DNA from: Pseudomonas duriflava
Lineage (GTDB): Bacteria; Pseudomonadota; Gammaproteobacteria; Pseudomonadales; Pseudomonadaceae
Direction of reading: 5' to 3'
NCBI RefSeq assembly: GCF_007830155.1
Contig: NZ_VLKY01000007.1
Location: forward strand, 124,001 to 188,000
Length of the DNA: 64,000 nucleotides
Shown: in pieces, positions 19,924-29,723 of the stretch
How positions within the stretch are numbered: position 1 is the stretch's first letter
Layout: each line of letters begins with the position of its first letter
Notes under the pieces: model-generated
Told to the model about the DNA's origin: nothing
What the model saw: only the letters and a program-made list of their open reading frames with translations
Databases searched by the model: none
Translations under genes and position numbers: made by a program

Positions 19924-20004
19924 TTCAATCCCCTTCTTTTCTTAATATGGAAGGCTTAAAAGGCCTTTGAACCTAAAGCCAATTGAAACAGAAAAAAGGG
20001 AACT

Positions 20005-20023
20005 GCTAATGATAATAATTTTT
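20005..20023 (-). promoter_or_regulatory. Fur box before the TonB receptor gene
   Basis: The reverse complement AAAAATTATTATCATTAGC matches the 19-base Fur consensus at 15 positions. It lies in the 113-base gap between the fecR-like stop and the receptor start, so the receptor probably has its own iron-repressed promoter as well as FecI-type activation. Confidence 0.75.
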
Positions 20024-20036
20024 ATTAAAATTAAAG

Positions 20037-20993
20037 CTAGACGCGTGCCGAGATAGAAACCCACCAGGGCAACGGATAATTAACCTTGATCGGCAAACTC
20101 ATTTCCAGAGCCGTGAGGATACGGTCCGTGTCGGCTAGTGGGTAGGCGCCCACCAAGCGCAAGTCGGCTACCTGAGGATCGCATCCTATGTAACCGTGTC
20201 GGTAGCGCTCCAGCTCAGTAATGAAATCACCCAGGCGCATATTGTCAGCCATTAGCATTCCATTCACCCAGGCCGCTCGTCTTGATTCGAGTCGCTCTAT
20301 CGCAACGATACGATCCGCTGTAAAGCGGGCCTGTTGCCCAGCCTTTATTGTAAGAGGAGATGCGTGCAGCGGTGCTACCTGCATCTCTCCAGAGAAGACA
20401 GCAACTTCGCAATAATCCTTTGCCTTACGAACCTGAAACCGAAGGCTACGCCCTAGGACATTGCCAGACGAAGTAGCAACATGGGTGTTTGACGGAGCAC
20501 CGTTGCCTGCTTGAACGACGATTTCGCCCCGATGCAATAAAAATCCGGCCGAGTTCTTGTCGGCATCAACTGCCGAGTTGGTGTTCAACCACAACTTCAG
20601 ATTGCTCGCGACCTGGAATTCCTTGATTTCACCTATGCCGGTCTTGTAACTGGCAGACCACTCTTGCCAAGGTAGCCTGTTCGCCACGCCTGAAGAAAGA
20701 ACAATACCGCCCAGGCACAACGCCATTAGCTTCAAAGCTTGGCGACGTGTCTGCTTACCGCCCTGCTGCAAAGCTATCCGGGCTTCGCGCCGCTCATCTT
20801 GCGGGATACGCTCGAAATGCCGGCTGATCTGCTCCACCCTCCGCCAAGCAAGCTCATGGTGCGGGCTAGCATTCAGCCAAGCCTGCCAGCGATACCGGTC
20901 CTGTTCGCTAACCGCGTCGTCCTTGAGTAGCGCAAACCACTCGGCAGCCTGTTCCAGTACAGAAAAATCACACTCCGGCTCAGGAAGGGACAT
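20037..20993 (-). CDS. FecR-family anti-sigma / sigma regulator
   Basis: 318 residues. N-terminal cytoplasmic DUF4880-type domain (AAEWFALLKDDAVSEQDRYRWQAWLNASPHHELAWRRVE), one membrane segment (about 88-108, LKLMALCLGGIVLSSGVA), a periplasmic FecR beta domain, and a C-terminal domain that contacts the receptor STN domain. It transmits the ligand-bound state of the receptor to the FecI-like sigma factor. Start is three bases after the sigma gene stop, so the two are translationally coupled. Confidence 0.92.
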   Translation of the reverse strand: MSLPEPECDFSVLEQAAEWFALLKDDAVSEQDRYRWQAWLNASPHHELAWRRVEQISRHFERIPQDERREARIALQQGGKQTRRQALKLMALCLGGIVLSSGVANRLPWQEWSASYKTGIGEIKEFQVASNLKLWLNTNSAVDADKNSAGFLLHRGEIVVQAGNGAPSNTHVATSSGNVLGRSLRFQVRKAKDYCEVAVFSGEMQVAPLHASPLTIKAGQQARFTADRIVAIERLESRRAAWVNGMLMADNMRLGDFITELERYRHGYIGCDPQVADLRLVGAYPLADTDRILTALEMSLPIKVNYPLPWWVSISARV

Positions 20994-20996
20994 GGC

Positions 20997-21536
20997 TTAC
21001 CCCTCCATTACCGTCAGACAATGCAACATGGCTTGAGCCATGTATTTCTTGACCATGCGCTCGGATACCTCCAAACGCTGGGCAATCACAGCATAAGTAA
21101 GCCCGTCCAGCTGGGACATGAGAAATGCAGAGCGAACCTTAGTTGGCAAGGTATTCAATAAAGCGTCGATGCGAAGCAAGCTTTCGATGATCAGCTCACG
21201 TGTTTCCGGCGAAGGGACGTGGTTGTCCTGTCGATCAGCTAATGCGTCCAGGTAGGCGCGTTCAATGGCCTGACGACGCCAGAAGTTCACGACCAAGGAG
21301 TGGGCGATCGTAGTCAGATACGCCCGGGGCTCACGAACAGTAGACAGCTCATGCTCACGCGCCAACAGGCGCATGAAGGTATCCTGAGCCAGATCGGCTG
21401 CATTGAATGAACAGTCCAGCCGCTTATGCAGCCAGCCTTGAAGCCAGCCATGATGATCGCTGTACCACTGATGCAAGGCTTGCGGTGAGTTCACTTCACC
21501 CACGCTCATGTGTAGATCCCCATCGAGAGAAGCCAT
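20997..21536 (-). CDS. FecI-type ECF sigma factor
   Basis: 179 residues with sigma region 2 (FNAADLAQDTFMRLLAR, AYLTTIAHSLVVNFWRR) and region 4 (LPTKVRSAFLMSQLDGLTYAVIAQRLEVSERMVKKYMAQAMLHC). The iron-starvation ECF subgroup is indicated by its neighbours: a FecR-like protein and an STN-containing receptor. It should direct RNA polymerase to the receptor promoter when the siderophore is bound. A Fur box directly upstream explains iron repression. A second possible start at the internal Met 10 would shorten it slightly. Confidence 0.92.
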   Translation of the reverse strand: MASLDGDLHMSVGEVNSPQALHQWYSDHHGWLQGWLHKRLDCSFNAADLAQDTFMRLLAREHELSTVREPRAYLTTIAHSLVVNFWRRQAIERAYLDALADRQDNHVPSPETRELIIESLLRIDALLNTLPTKVRSAFLMSQLDGLTYAVIAQRLEVSERMVKKYMAQAMLHCLTVMEG

Positions 21537-21544
21537 CAGACAAT

Positions 21545-21563
21545 GCTAATGATAATACTTCTC
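21545..21563 (-). promoter_or_regulatory. Fur box before the FecI-type sigma gene
   Basis: The reverse complement GAGAAGTATTATCATTAGC matches 15 of 19 Fur consensus bases. It shares the exact block ATTATCATTAGC with the Fur box before the receptor gene. It ends nine bases upstream of the start at 21536, where Fur would block initiation. Confidence 0.75.
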
Positions 21564-21619
21564 AAAATTTGGTCTACGCTTTTCTCTGCTCTTTCTTCAG
21601 CTTTTTTATGCCTTTACTG

Positions 21620-22219
21620 TCAAAGTGCGATCGGCTTACGTCCTGCGAAGGCGTGGGTCAGGGTGCCGTTATCCACGAGGTCAAGCTCTCCACCCAGCGG
21701 TACACCATGGGCGATACGGGAAATCGTAATACCCCGTGGGGCCAGAATTTGGGCGATGTAATGCGAAGTCGCCTCGCCTTCTACGGTCGGGTTGGTAGCA
21801 ACGATGACCTCCGTGAAGGCACCCGACTCGATACGCTCCAACAGCTCGGGAATACCGATGGCTTCCGGACCCAAGCCATCCAGAGGAGATAAATGTCCCT
21901 TGAGTACGAAATAGCGCCCACGAAAACCGGTCTGGTCAACCGCAAATACATCCATGGGCGACTCGACTACACACAGCAAGGTATCGTCGCGGTCAGGATC
22001 GGCACATTGCGGACACAACTCGTTTTCCGTTAGCGTGCGGCAGTTTTTACAATGACCGACCCCGTCCATGGCTGCTTGCAAGGCACTCGACAAGCGCAAC
22101 CCGCCACTCCGGTCACGCTCCAGCATCTGCATGGCCATGCGCTGGGCCGATTTTTGACCTACGCCAGGGAGAATGCGCAAGGCATCGATCAACTGACGAA
22201 TGAGAGGACTGTAACTCAT
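21620..22219 (-). CDS. recR: Recombination mediator protein RecR
   Basis: 199 residues. HhH motif ([16 protein letters not shown]), C4 zinc finger ([16 protein letters not shown]), Toprim domain ([15 protein letters not shown] ... [14 protein letters not shown]) and the C-terminal [22 protein letters not shown] block. Works with RecF/RecO to load RecA at gaps. Last gene of the dnaX-ybaB-recR operon, the usual arrangement. Confidence 0.97.
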   Translation of the reverse strand: MSYSPLIRQLIDALRILPGVGQKSAQRMAMQMLERDRSGGLRLSSALQAAMDGVGHCKNCRTLTENELCPQCADPDRDDTLLCVVESPMDVFAVDQTGFRGRYFVLKGHLSPLDGLGPEAIGIPELLERIESGAFTEVIVATNPTVEGEATSHYIAQILAPRGITISRIAHGVPLGGELDLVDNGTLTHAFAGRKPIAL

Positions 22220-22329
22220 GCGGTAATCCCGAATGGAGAGTGAACTATAGGATTGGACAGGTCAGCAGCGGAAATGGCTCACCTGGGTGCCACCAGCCAG
22301 AACGGCCAGTGGCGTAATTGCGCAGGGCG

Positions 22330-22656
22330 TTAGAAAGGCATCTTGAAGCCAGGCGGCAGCTGCATACCCGCCGTCATGCCGGCCATCTTGTCCTGGCTGT
22401 TCTGCTCGATCTTGCGTACCGCGTCATTCACGGCAGCAGCAATCAAGTCTTCCAGGATTTCCTTGTCTTCCTGCATCAGGCTGTCGTCCAGCGACACGCG
22501 TTTAACATCATGACGTCCTGTCATCACGACGCTAACCAGACCCGCGCCAGACTGGCCGGTGACCTCGGCATTCGCCAGCTCTTCCTGCATTTTCTGCATT
22601 TTTTCCTGCATCTGCTGCGCCTGCTTCATCAGCCCGGCCATGCCACCTTTCATCAT
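22330..22656 (-). CDS. ybaB: YbaB/EbfC nucleoid-associated protein
   Basis: 108 residues. N-terminal [31 protein letters not shown], a central beta sheet ([15 protein letters not shown]) and a C-terminal helix, the pattern of the YbaB dimeric DNA-binding family. The start is only five bases after the dnaX stop, so translation is coupled. The gap to recR is 110 bases. Confidence 0.95.
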   Translation of the reverse strand: MMKGGMAGLMKQAQQMQEKMQKMQEELANAEVTGQSGAGLVSVVMTGRHDVKRVSLDDSLMQEDKEILEDLIAAAVNDAVRKIEQNSQDKMAGMTAGMQLPPGFKMPF

Positions 22657-22661
22657 GTCGT

Positions 22662-24653
22662 CTACCTCGTTGAGTGTGAGATGCCAGCCGACTCTGACGA
22701 ATCGACCGGTTCGATAGTATCTGTACGGACCACCGCCGCGAACTGCTCCATCAATTGCTGGATCAACGGATCATCCTGAATGGATCGCTCCGCCGCCCGT
22801 TGCCGCTCTGCCCGTCGGCGCGCTGCAGCCTGGGCCGGCGTTTCCTGCTCTGGCGTCTGGATGGTGATATCCAGTTTGATGGTACGTGCCTGATGCTGGC
22901 TAAGGGCATCATTAAGTCGCCGCTGCTGGTTAGCGTTGAACAGCGCACTCTGCCCGGGATCCAGATGCAAATGCCAAACATCACCTTCTACGCTGACCAA
23001 CGTACAATTGGCCGCGATGCTGGCCGTCATGCCTCCTAGCCCTAACTGAGGAAACAGCTCCAACCATTCGGCCGCCAGGCCTGTAGCCGGAGCGACAGCC
23101 GGCACCGGCTCAACAGGCGTGGTGTTCTCCGGGAGTACCTCCTCCGCCAGTTCCTCAAGATAACTATAGGACTCCGGATCGACCTCATAATAATCGTCAC
23201 CCGGTGGCGGCTCTTCATCAGACGCATCATCGTCCATTTGTCCGGACTCGATGACTGTGGCCTCTTTTATCTCTCTAGCGACACGCGGCGGAGCTTCTGC
23301 CTCGATGGTGCCAGAGGCTTTCTCAGGCTCATCCCACGATAAATCGACAGGCTCACGTGCTGGTGACGGTGCTGCAGGCACAGGCGCAGCCGGAGTTTCG
23401 CGAGGAATCGGCGCTGGTGGCGCAGACATGGGCTTCGCCGCAGGAACAGAGGCGGTCAATGCCGGAGCAGTCTGAGTTACGCTGGCCACCGCATCGGACT
23501 TGGAATCAACGGTGGCCGGTTTGATTCCCAAGGGCTTTAGTTCGACATTGGGGACGGCCTCCGTAGCACCGGCTGGCCGAAATGCCAGCATGCGCAAGAG
23601 GACCATTTCAAACCCGCCTCGCGGCTCGGGCGCTAACGGAAGGTCACGTCGCCCGATTAACCCCATCTGGTAATAAAACTGAACATCCTCGGCTGGTAGC
23701 GCCTGGGCAAGTGCAAGAACACGTTCGCGATCACCCTGCCCGTTGTCCACGGCATCCGGCAAGACCTGAGCAATAGCGACCCGGTGAAGTACATTAAGCA
23801 TCTCGCCCAGTACACCCGCCCAATCGGGCCCCTGCTCAGCCAGATGATGTACTGCTGCAAGCAGGGCCTTGGCATCGCCTTCCAGCAACGCCTGTAGCAC
23901 ACCATATACTTGCCCCTGATCCAAGGTACCCAGCATGGCACGTACATCCGCTGCGAGCACCTGTCCTTCGCCAAAAGCAATAGCCTGATCGGTAAGGCTC
24001 ATGGCATCCCGCATGGACCCATCAGCTGCGCGCCCCAGCAGCCACAGAGCATCTTCTTCGAAAGGAATCTGCTCGGCCGTCAGCACATGGTTCAAATGTT
24101 CGACAACACGCTCTGGCGGCATATTCTTCAAGGAGAACTGCAGGCAGCGCGACAAGATCGTGACCGGCAGTTTCTGCGGGTCGGTTGTTGCCAGCAAAAA
24201 CTTTACATGCGGCGGCGGCTCTTCGAGCGTCTTCAACAACGCGTTGAAGCTGTGTGTCGACAGCATGTGCACTTCATCGATGAGGTAGACCTTGTAGCGC
24301 CCTCGGCTAGGCGCGTACTGCACATTGTCGAGTAACTCGCGCGTATCCTCGACCTTGGTACGGCTGGCCGCGTCAACTTCGATCAGATCGACAAAGCGCC
24401 CCTCATCGATCTCACGGCAGACTGAGCAAACACCGCATGGTGTTGAGCTGATTCCTGTTTCGCAGTTGAGGCACTTCGCAAGGATACGGGCAATGGTCGT
24501 CTTGCCTACCCCACGTGTACCAGTAAACAGATAGGCATGATGAAGGCGCTGGTTGTCCAGCGCATTGATCAGGGCTTTAAGCACATGGGTCTGTCCGACC
24601 ATTTCACGGAATGAGCGCGGACGCCATTTGCGAGCGAGAACCTGATAACTCAT
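22662..24653 (-). CDS. dnaX: DNA polymerase III subunit tau (DnaX)
   Basis: 663 residues. AAA+ clamp-loader core: Walker [10 protein letters not shown] (about 45-53), zinc cysteines [19 protein letters not shown], Walker B LIDEVHML and the SRC sensor. Domain III is followed by a long Pro/Ala linker (about 395-480) and a C-terminal tau domain that contacts the polymerase and helicase. It loads the beta clamp and ties the two polymerases together. I see no E. coli-type A AAA AAG slippery site, so a frameshifted gamma form is not predicted from sequence. Confidence 0.96.
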   Translation of the reverse strand: MSYQVLARKWRPRSFREMVGQTHVLKALINALDNQRLHHAYLFTGTRGVGKTTIARILAKCLNCETGISSTPCGVCSVCREIDEGRFVDLIEVDAASRTKVEDTRELLDNVQYAPSRGRYKVYLIDEVHMLSTHSFNALLKTLEEPPPHVKFLLATTDPQKLPVTILSRCLQFSLKNMPPERVVEHLNHVLTAEQIPFEEDALWLLGRAADGSMRDAMSLTDQAIAFGEGQVLAADVRAMLGTLDQGQVYGVLQALLEGDAKALLAAVHHLAEQGPDWAGVLGEMLNVLHRVAIAQVLPDAVDNGQGDRERVLALAQALPAEDVQFYYQMGLIGRRDLPLAPEPRGGFEMVLLRMLAFRPAGATEAVPNVELKPLGIKPATVDSKSDAVASVTQTAPALTASVPAAKPMSAPPAPIPRETPAAPVPAAPSPAREPVDLSWDEPEKASGTIEAEAPPRVAREIKEATVIESGQMDDDASDEEPPPGDDYYEVDPESYSYLEELAEEVLPENTTPVEPVPAVAPATGLAAEWLELFPQLGLGGMTASIAANCTLVSVEGDVWHLHLDPGQSALFNANQQRRLNDALSQHQARTIKLDITIQTPEQETPAQAAARRRAERQRAAERSIQDDPLIQQLMEQFAAVVRTDTIEPVDSSESAGISHSTR

Positions 24654-24908
24654 CGATACCTGACACAGCGAAGGAAAAGAAGTCGACTAATGCTAGCGAA
24701 GCAGGGGGTAAATTGCATCCAAAAGCCAGCATCCACCCTGAGATTCATAAGACGGCTCTACTAGAAACACTTAATGGCCAATGGCAGAAAGCATGCATCA
24801 GGCTGCCTCCACCTGATGCGAAAGATAAGGGCAAACCCGCCGAAATCAAGGGTTGAAGCCTTACGCCTGCTAGCCGGGACACCGTTGCCCGGCTGGGCTA
24901 GGCGGAGT

Positions 24909-25877
24909 TTAGCGCTGTTTAAGCCGATCAATCACCACGGCTAGCAACAGGATCGTGCCGCGAATTACATACTGATAAAAGGTATCGATATTTTTCAGGT
25001 TCATGGCGTTCTCAATGACTGCCAAGATCAGCACGCCGGCAATCACATGGCGAATCATGCCGATACCACCAGCCAGAGATACACCACCCAGCACGCAAGC
25101 CGAAATGACGGTTAGTTCGAAGCCCTGCCCGATCATAGGTTGCCCGGACGTCATGCGAGAAGCCAGCACTACGCCAGCCAAGGCACCAATGACCCCATGC
25201 ATGGCAAAAATAATGATCTTGGTTCTGTCTACATGCACCCCTGCCAGCAAAGCCGCCTCTTCATTTCCCCCAATCGCCAGGGTATTACGGCCAAACGTGG
25301 TGTAATTGAGCAGCCAACCGAAAAACAAGATACATACGAGCGTAATCACGATCGGCACCGGTACGCCAAACAACTGGCCGTTGCCGAATACAAAGAACTG
25401 CTCCTCCATAACCCCCACGGCCTTGCCATTCGAGAAAATGTAGCCGAGGCCACGTACGATTTGCATAGTCGCTAGCGTGGCGATCAGAGCATTAATCTTC
25501 AGCTTGGCGATCACCAGACCGTTGATCAGCCCAACACATAGCCCCATAACCAGAGCAGCGGTTACTCCCAGGGCGACGCTGTGGAATTCCCGCATGACAA
25601 CTGCCGCCACGACACCTGCGCACGCAATAACCGAGCCGATGGAAAGATCGAAATGCCCAGAGGCCAAGCAGAACAACATCGTGCAGGCAGCAATGCCGGT
25701 CGTTGAAATGGCCAAACCAAGGCCGCGCATGTTCAGAGGCGAGAGAAAATTATCAATGAACAGAGCACACAATGCGAAAATGGCAAGAGCCGCCAGCATC
25801 ATGGCCCAATCATCAAGGAATCGCCGGGAATCGAAGCTGCGGCGAGGAGTCGCCAGGACATTGGGTTGCGTGGACAT
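24909..25877 (-). CDS. araH: L-arabinose ABC transporter permease AraH
   Basis: 322 residues with about ten membrane segments. It contains the sugar-permease motifs GHFDLSIGSVIA, INGLVIAKLKINALIATLATM and the EAA-like loop GGNEEAALLAGVHVDRTK. It forms the inner-membrane channel of the AraFGH importer. The overall sequence fits AraH better than RbsC or XylH. Last gene of a five-gene minus-strand run, 46 bases after araG. Confidence 0.92.
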   Translation of the reverse strand: MSTQPNVLATPRRSFDSRRFLDDWAMMLAALAIFALCALFIDNFLSPLNMRGLGLAISTTGIAACTMLFCLASGHFDLSIGSVIACAGVVAAVVMREFHSVALGVTAALVMGLCVGLINGLVIAKLKINALIATLATMQIVRGLGYIFSNGKAVGVMEEQFFVFGNGQLFGVPVPIVITLVCILFFGWLLNYTTFGRNTLAIGGNEEAALLAGVHVDRTKIIIFAMHGVIGALAGVVLASRMTSGQPMIGQGFELTVISACVLGGVSLAGGIGMIRHVIAGVLILAVIENAMNLKNIDTFYQYVIRGTILLLAVVIDRLKQR

Positions 25878-25923
25878 GATTCACCTCATTATTTTTGTAA
25901 ACGTTTGGGCAACCTTCTACCCT

Positions 25924-27444
25924 TTAGGCTCTTGTACGCGGCAAAGCCAGTTCTAGAAGCTTTTCCTCAGTCGCTTCAGTACGGCTCAGCTCCCCTGTAA
26001 CAGCTCCTTCGCTCATGACCATCACCCGGTCGGCAATACCCATGATTTCCATCAAATCACTGGAGACCACCACGACCGCAATGCCTTTGGCAGCCAAAGA
26101 GTGAATGATTTGATAGATTTCCGACTTGGCGCCAATGTCGATGCCTCGGGTAGGCTCGTCCAGCAATAGCACTTTCATTGGCATAGATAGCCAACGCCCC
26201 AAGATAGCCTTTTGCTGATTACCGCCAGACAGGTTCTTGATCCGCTGGTCTGGAGTCGGCGTTTTCACATTTAGCGCCCGGATCTGCTTTTCAGCATTCT
26301 CCTTTTCCCAACGCCCGTGGATCAGGCAGTTCCAAGTCGCGTGGCTAGAGCGTGCACTAATGTTGATATTTTCCGCCACGCTGGCTAGCGGCACGATCCC
26401 TTCTTTCTTGCGATCCTCCGGACAGAGCAGAATGCCTGCCGCGATTGCATCCCGCGGGCTACGCAACGTCAGTGGCTCACCTTTGAGGGCCAGACTTCCG
26501 GCTTTATGTCGCTCCAAACCAGCCAGCAGCCGGAGCAGTTCGGTGCGGCCTGCGCCAACCAGCCCAAACAAACCAAGAATCTCGCCCTGGCACACCTCAA
26601 AACTGACCGGTTTTTGCAGGCCGGGTCCCAATAGACCAGATACGCTTAAGCAGCCACCGCCTTTCTCTCGAGACCGGTAATCATAGATATCATCCAGACT
26701 ACGCCCAACCATGCAGGTAATGAGCTGATCAGGCGTTATCTCGCTCATTTGCTCGAATGTCCGCACATGGCGTCCGTCCTTGAAGACCGTTACGGCATCG
26801 CAAATATGAAAAACCTCCTCCATGCGATGCGACACATACAAAACGACCCTACCTTCATCCCGCAGTCGCGCAATGATGGCCATTAACCGTTCGGTCTCCC
26901 GTGCAGACAGGCTACTGGTGGGTTCGTCAAAGGCAATGACGTGGGCACCACGGGACAACGCCTTGGCAATCTCCACCAACTGCCGCTGCCCGAGCGAAAG
27001 ACGTCCTACCCGAACGTTTGGATCAATCTCCTCGGCAAGCCCCTTAAGCAATTGCAAGGCCTGCTGCCGTAATTGCCGGTGATTGACAATGCCATAACGC
27101 GCCGGCAGATGACCCAAAAAAAGGTTTTCCGCCACGGTCATTTCCGGTACCAACTGCAATTCCTGATGAATGACGGCTACGCCGTTGCGAATGCTATCGG
27201 CCGTGTTACGAAATACCACCTCATGCTCGCCAATACGCAAATGACCACTGCTGGGTTGGTAGTAGCCTCCCAACACCTTGAGCAAGGTCGATTTACCTGC
27301 TCCGTTTTCGCCCATAAGCGCATGCACCGAGCCGGGCCGAGCAGTAAAACTGATATCACTAAGCGCGTTGACACCGGGAAACGTTTTGCCAATGTTCTGG
27401 AAAGCCAGACTGTCGTTCAATACTGGTTGCCGCACTGCGTCCAT
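25924..27444 (-). CDS. araG: L-arabinose ABC transporter ATP-binding protein AraG
   Basis: 506 residues from the ATG at 27444, which follows a strong GGAGG site; the frame is open to 27495 but the extra 17 residues are not needed. Two fused ABC domains: Walker A GENGAGKST and signature LSLGQRQLVEIAKAL in the first half, a degenerate VGAGRTELLR P-loop and LSGGNQQKAILGRWL signature in the second, as is normal for sugar-type ATPases. Powers arabinose uptake with AraF and AraH. Confidence 0.94.
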   Translation of the reverse strand: MDAVRQPVLNDSLAFQNIGKTFPGVNALSDISFTARPGSVHALMGENGAGKSTLLKVLGGYYQPSSGHLRIGEHEVVFRNTADSIRNGVAVIHQELQLVPEMTVAENLFLGHLPARYGIVNHRQLRQQALQLLKGLAEEIDPNVRVGRLSLGQRQLVEIAKALSRGAHVIAFDEPTSSLSARETERLMAIIARLRDEGRVVLYVSHRMEEVFHICDAVTVFKDGRHVRTFEQMSEITPDQLITCMVGRSLDDIYDYRSREKGGGCLSVSGLLGPGLQKPVSFEVCQGEILGLFGLVGAGRTELLRLLAGLERHKAGSLALKGEPLTLRSPRDAIAAGILLCPEDRKKEGIVPLASVAENINISARSSHATWNCLIHGRWEKENAEKQIRALNVKTPTPDQRIKNLSGGNQQKAILGRWLSMPMKVLLLDEPTRGIDIGAKSEIYQIIHSLAAKGIAVVVVSSDLMEIMGIADRVMVMSEGAVTGELSRTEATEEKLLELALPRTRA

Positions 27445-27519
27445 ACCACCTCCGTAAACGACGCCGCATGACGTCGCTGGCTGATAGGCGTTCACCCTGT
27501 GGATTAGATTGGAAAGTGC

Positions 27520-28533
27520 TTACCTCCAGAGTCCGATCTTCTCGAGTTCTTGCTGAAAGTTTTCCCGGGTAATCAGCGTGACCTTATCCATTGCAGTGTA
27601 TTTAGGCGGCTCCTTACCTGTCGTAACCCACTCGTACATCATGCTGGCGGTCTGATAGCCCTCCTCATGCGGACTCGGCAACATCGAGCCAAAGAACCCA
27701 CTCGAGGGCTTCTTTAACTCGCCAATCGCGTCGGTACCGTTAATGCCGACACCAATTACATTGGCTGCATCGAACCCTGCACTTTCAGTCGCACGTACGC
27801 CACCGAGCACAGTGTTGTCGTTCATACCGCCAATAATCAGATGCTTGGCATTGCCTGGCAGCTTGACGAGCGCGGAGCTGGTGGCATCCATGCTACCCGG
27901 CACGTCTAGAGTCTTTTGGGGGGCGTAGATGATATGGTCCTCAGGCAATCCGGCGTCCTTCAGCGCCTTGACCGAGCCGTCAGTACGCTGCTTGCCCGTG
28001 TCCAATTCGTTGAAGGTATTAACGACGGCATAGGTATCTGCCCAATCCCAGTTGCGCTTCTTCGCTTCGGCCGCCATGGCCTCTCCTTGCTGTCGGCCAA
28101 CATCAAAAGCGGCCATACCCAAATAGGGAACGTCTTCCATGAACTTGCCATCCGAGCCAACGAAGCGATCATCGACTGCCATGACTTTCAGACCATTTAT
28201 CTTGGATTTGGCGACAATAGCTGGCCCCAGCGAAACATCTGGCGGACAAATGACAAACCCTTTAGCGCCATTGGCCGCCAAGCTATCGATTGCCGAAAGG
28301 GTTTTTTCACCATCCGGCACGGCGATCTTGAGTAACGTGAAGCCTTTATCCTTTGCAGCTTTTTCGGCAAATGCCCATTCCGTCTGGAACCAGGGCTCTT
28401 CAGGTTGCTTTACAAGAAAGCCAATCTTCACCTCATCGGCGAATACAGCGGATCCAGCAGACAACGACAGACCTAGAGCACTAGCTGCCATAACAAATTT
28501 TACTCGGGAAAAAATCCCACGGCCGCGAAACAT
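27520..28533 (-). CDS. araF: L-arabinose periplasmic binding protein AraF
   Basis: 337 residues from the ATG at 28533, which has an AAGGAGG site; upstream Mets in the open frame lack one. Signal peptide MFRGRGIFSRVKFVMAASAL ending in SAGSAVFADE. The mature protein starts EVKIGFLVKQPEEPWFQTEWAF, characteristic of arabinose-binding proteins, and contains VNTFNELDTGKQRTDG and GMNDNTVLGGVRATE. It delivers L-arabinose to AraGH. Seventy-five bases separate it from araG. Confidence 0.94.
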   Translation of the reverse strand: MFRGRGIFSRVKFVMAASALGLSLSAGSAVFADEVKIGFLVKQPEEPWFQTEWAFAEKAAKDKGFTLLKIAVPDGEKTLSAIDSLAANGAKGFVICPPDVSLGPAIVAKSKINGLKVMAVDDRFVGSDGKFMEDVPYLGMAAFDVGRQQGEAMAAEAKKRNWDWADTYAVVNTFNELDTGKQRTDGSVKALKDAGLPEDHIIYAPQKTLDVPGSMDATSSALVKLPGNAKHLIIGGMNDNTVLGGVRATESAGFDAANVIGVGINGTDAIGELKKPSSGFFGSMLPSPHEEGYQTASMMYEWVTTGKEPPKYTAMDKVTLITRENFQQELEKIGLWR

Positions 28534-28629
28534 AGCTACCTCCTTATTTTTATTAATAGCTAGTACGTACAGCATCGGATAAGGCTGAAAGCGGAAGGTA
28601 TAGGCAATCGCAGTCCGCCAAACAGTCAT

Positions 28630-28642
28630 ATCATATTATGAT
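28630..28642. promoter_or_regulatory. Palindromic operator candidate upstream of araF
   Basis: ATCATA-T-TATGAT, a perfect odd-centred palindrome, lies 97 bases upstream of the araF start in the 165-base gap after the lactonase gene. A closely related site, ATCATATGAT, lies before the gntR-type gene at 30510-30519. Both probably bind the local GntR/FadR-type regulator. Confidence 0.45.
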
Positions 28643-28698
28643 TGAATCAGGCGCTCTGCAACTCTCTCTTTTTAAGAGAAACTTTACGAATCTGGCAC

Positions 28699-29565
28699 TC
28701 AACCTGCGAAACGATGACAAGCCGTGCCGGCAACTGGAGCCTCTGTAGCCAAAACCGCGCCAGCAAAACCCCCTTCTTCTTCCGCCGTAGTCACAAAGAG
28801 CGTGCGTAAATCCGGACCACCGAATACGCAACTAGTAGGTCTGGCTGCTGGCACGCTAATAATCGAGTCCACACACCCATCCGGCGCAAAGCGAATAAGG
28901 CAATGACCATCCCAGCGGGCATTCCACAAATAACCCTCCCTATCCAGGGCAGACCCATCCGGATGCCCGTGCTCATGCGGGCGCGCCCATACGCTACGCG
29001 GGCCTAACGCAGCGCCTTCGATGGGATAGCGATAAATCACACCTTCAAGCGTGTCAGCGGTATAGACATGACAGCCATCGGCATCCCATGCCAGGGTATT
29101 GGCGATCCCGATGTTACTAGCCAGACGAGTTACCCTCGCCTGAGCATCGATACAGAACAGCCCGCCCGTACGGCGAGTAACGGGAATATCTTCACCAAAC
29201 GGTCCTAGATTATTTTGCATGCTGCCCAGCCAGAGATTGCCCGCAGCATCGCAACGGGCCTCATTGGCTCGATTGCCCGAGTCAGGATCAGGAACACACA
29301 GCAAGGACAGCCTGGGCTTTTCGCCAGGCGAATCGAGATCGAGCCGGTAGACCCCGCTACGCAGGGTTACCAACGCGTCGCCTCGATGCGTTGGAATGAA
29401 AGCGGAAACCGGCTCAGCCAATCGCCACTCTCGATAGGAATTACCTTCAAGAAGACACGCCAACTGACCGGCGATGTCCACCCAAAACAAACGCTGAGAA
29501 GCCTGATCCCAAAAAGGCCCTTCAGCCAACCGGTAACGCTGAGAAACCACAGGCTGCCACTCCAT
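28699..29565 (-). CDS. SMP-30/gluconolactonase-family lactonase, probable L-arabinolactonase
   Basis: 288 residues, six-bladed propeller of the SMP-30 family. Metal-ligand positions are visible: E15 in YRLAEGPFWD, the Asn in GIANTLAWD near residue 150 and the Asp in HPDGSALDREG near 200. These enzymes hydrolyse sugar lactones. Placement between a GntR-type regulator and araFGH points to L-arabino-1,4-lactone and the oxidative arabinose route, but this is inference from context. A GGGGG-rich ribosome site precedes the ATG. Confidence 0.85.
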   Translation of the reverse strand: MEWQPVVSQRYRLAEGPFWDQASQRLFWVDIAGQLACLLEGNSYREWRLAEPVSAFIPTHRGDALVTLRSGVYRLDLDSPGEKPRLSLLCVPDPDSGNRANEARCDAAGNLWLGSMQNNLGPFGEDIPVTRRTGGLFCIDAQARVTRLASNIGIANTLAWDADGCHVYTADTLEGVIYRYPIEGAALGPRSVWARPHEHGHPDGSALDREGYLWNARWDGHCLIRFAPDGCVDSIISVPAARPTSCVFGGPDLRTLFVTTAEEEGGFAGAVLATEAPVAGTACHRFAG

Positions 29566-29723
29566 AAAGCCCCCTTCTTCTTGTTATAAATCTCAGGACC
29601 AGCAAGAACCTGCGCTCCAGATGATGCAAAATCGAAACACAGGTTATTGCCATACTCGACATACGACACGGCGCGGCAACCCGACCTGACGGCAAAGACA
29701 ATCAGCTGGATAAATACAGAATG

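Noticed and set aside
22662-24653. Programmed frameshift in dnaX to make gamma
   Set aside because: No A-AAA-AAG-type slippery heptamer was seen in the region after domain III.
24654-24908. Possible 4.5S SRP RNA next to dnaX
   Set aside because: The conserved GGAAGGAAGCAG-type tetraloop region was not found on either strand in the gap.
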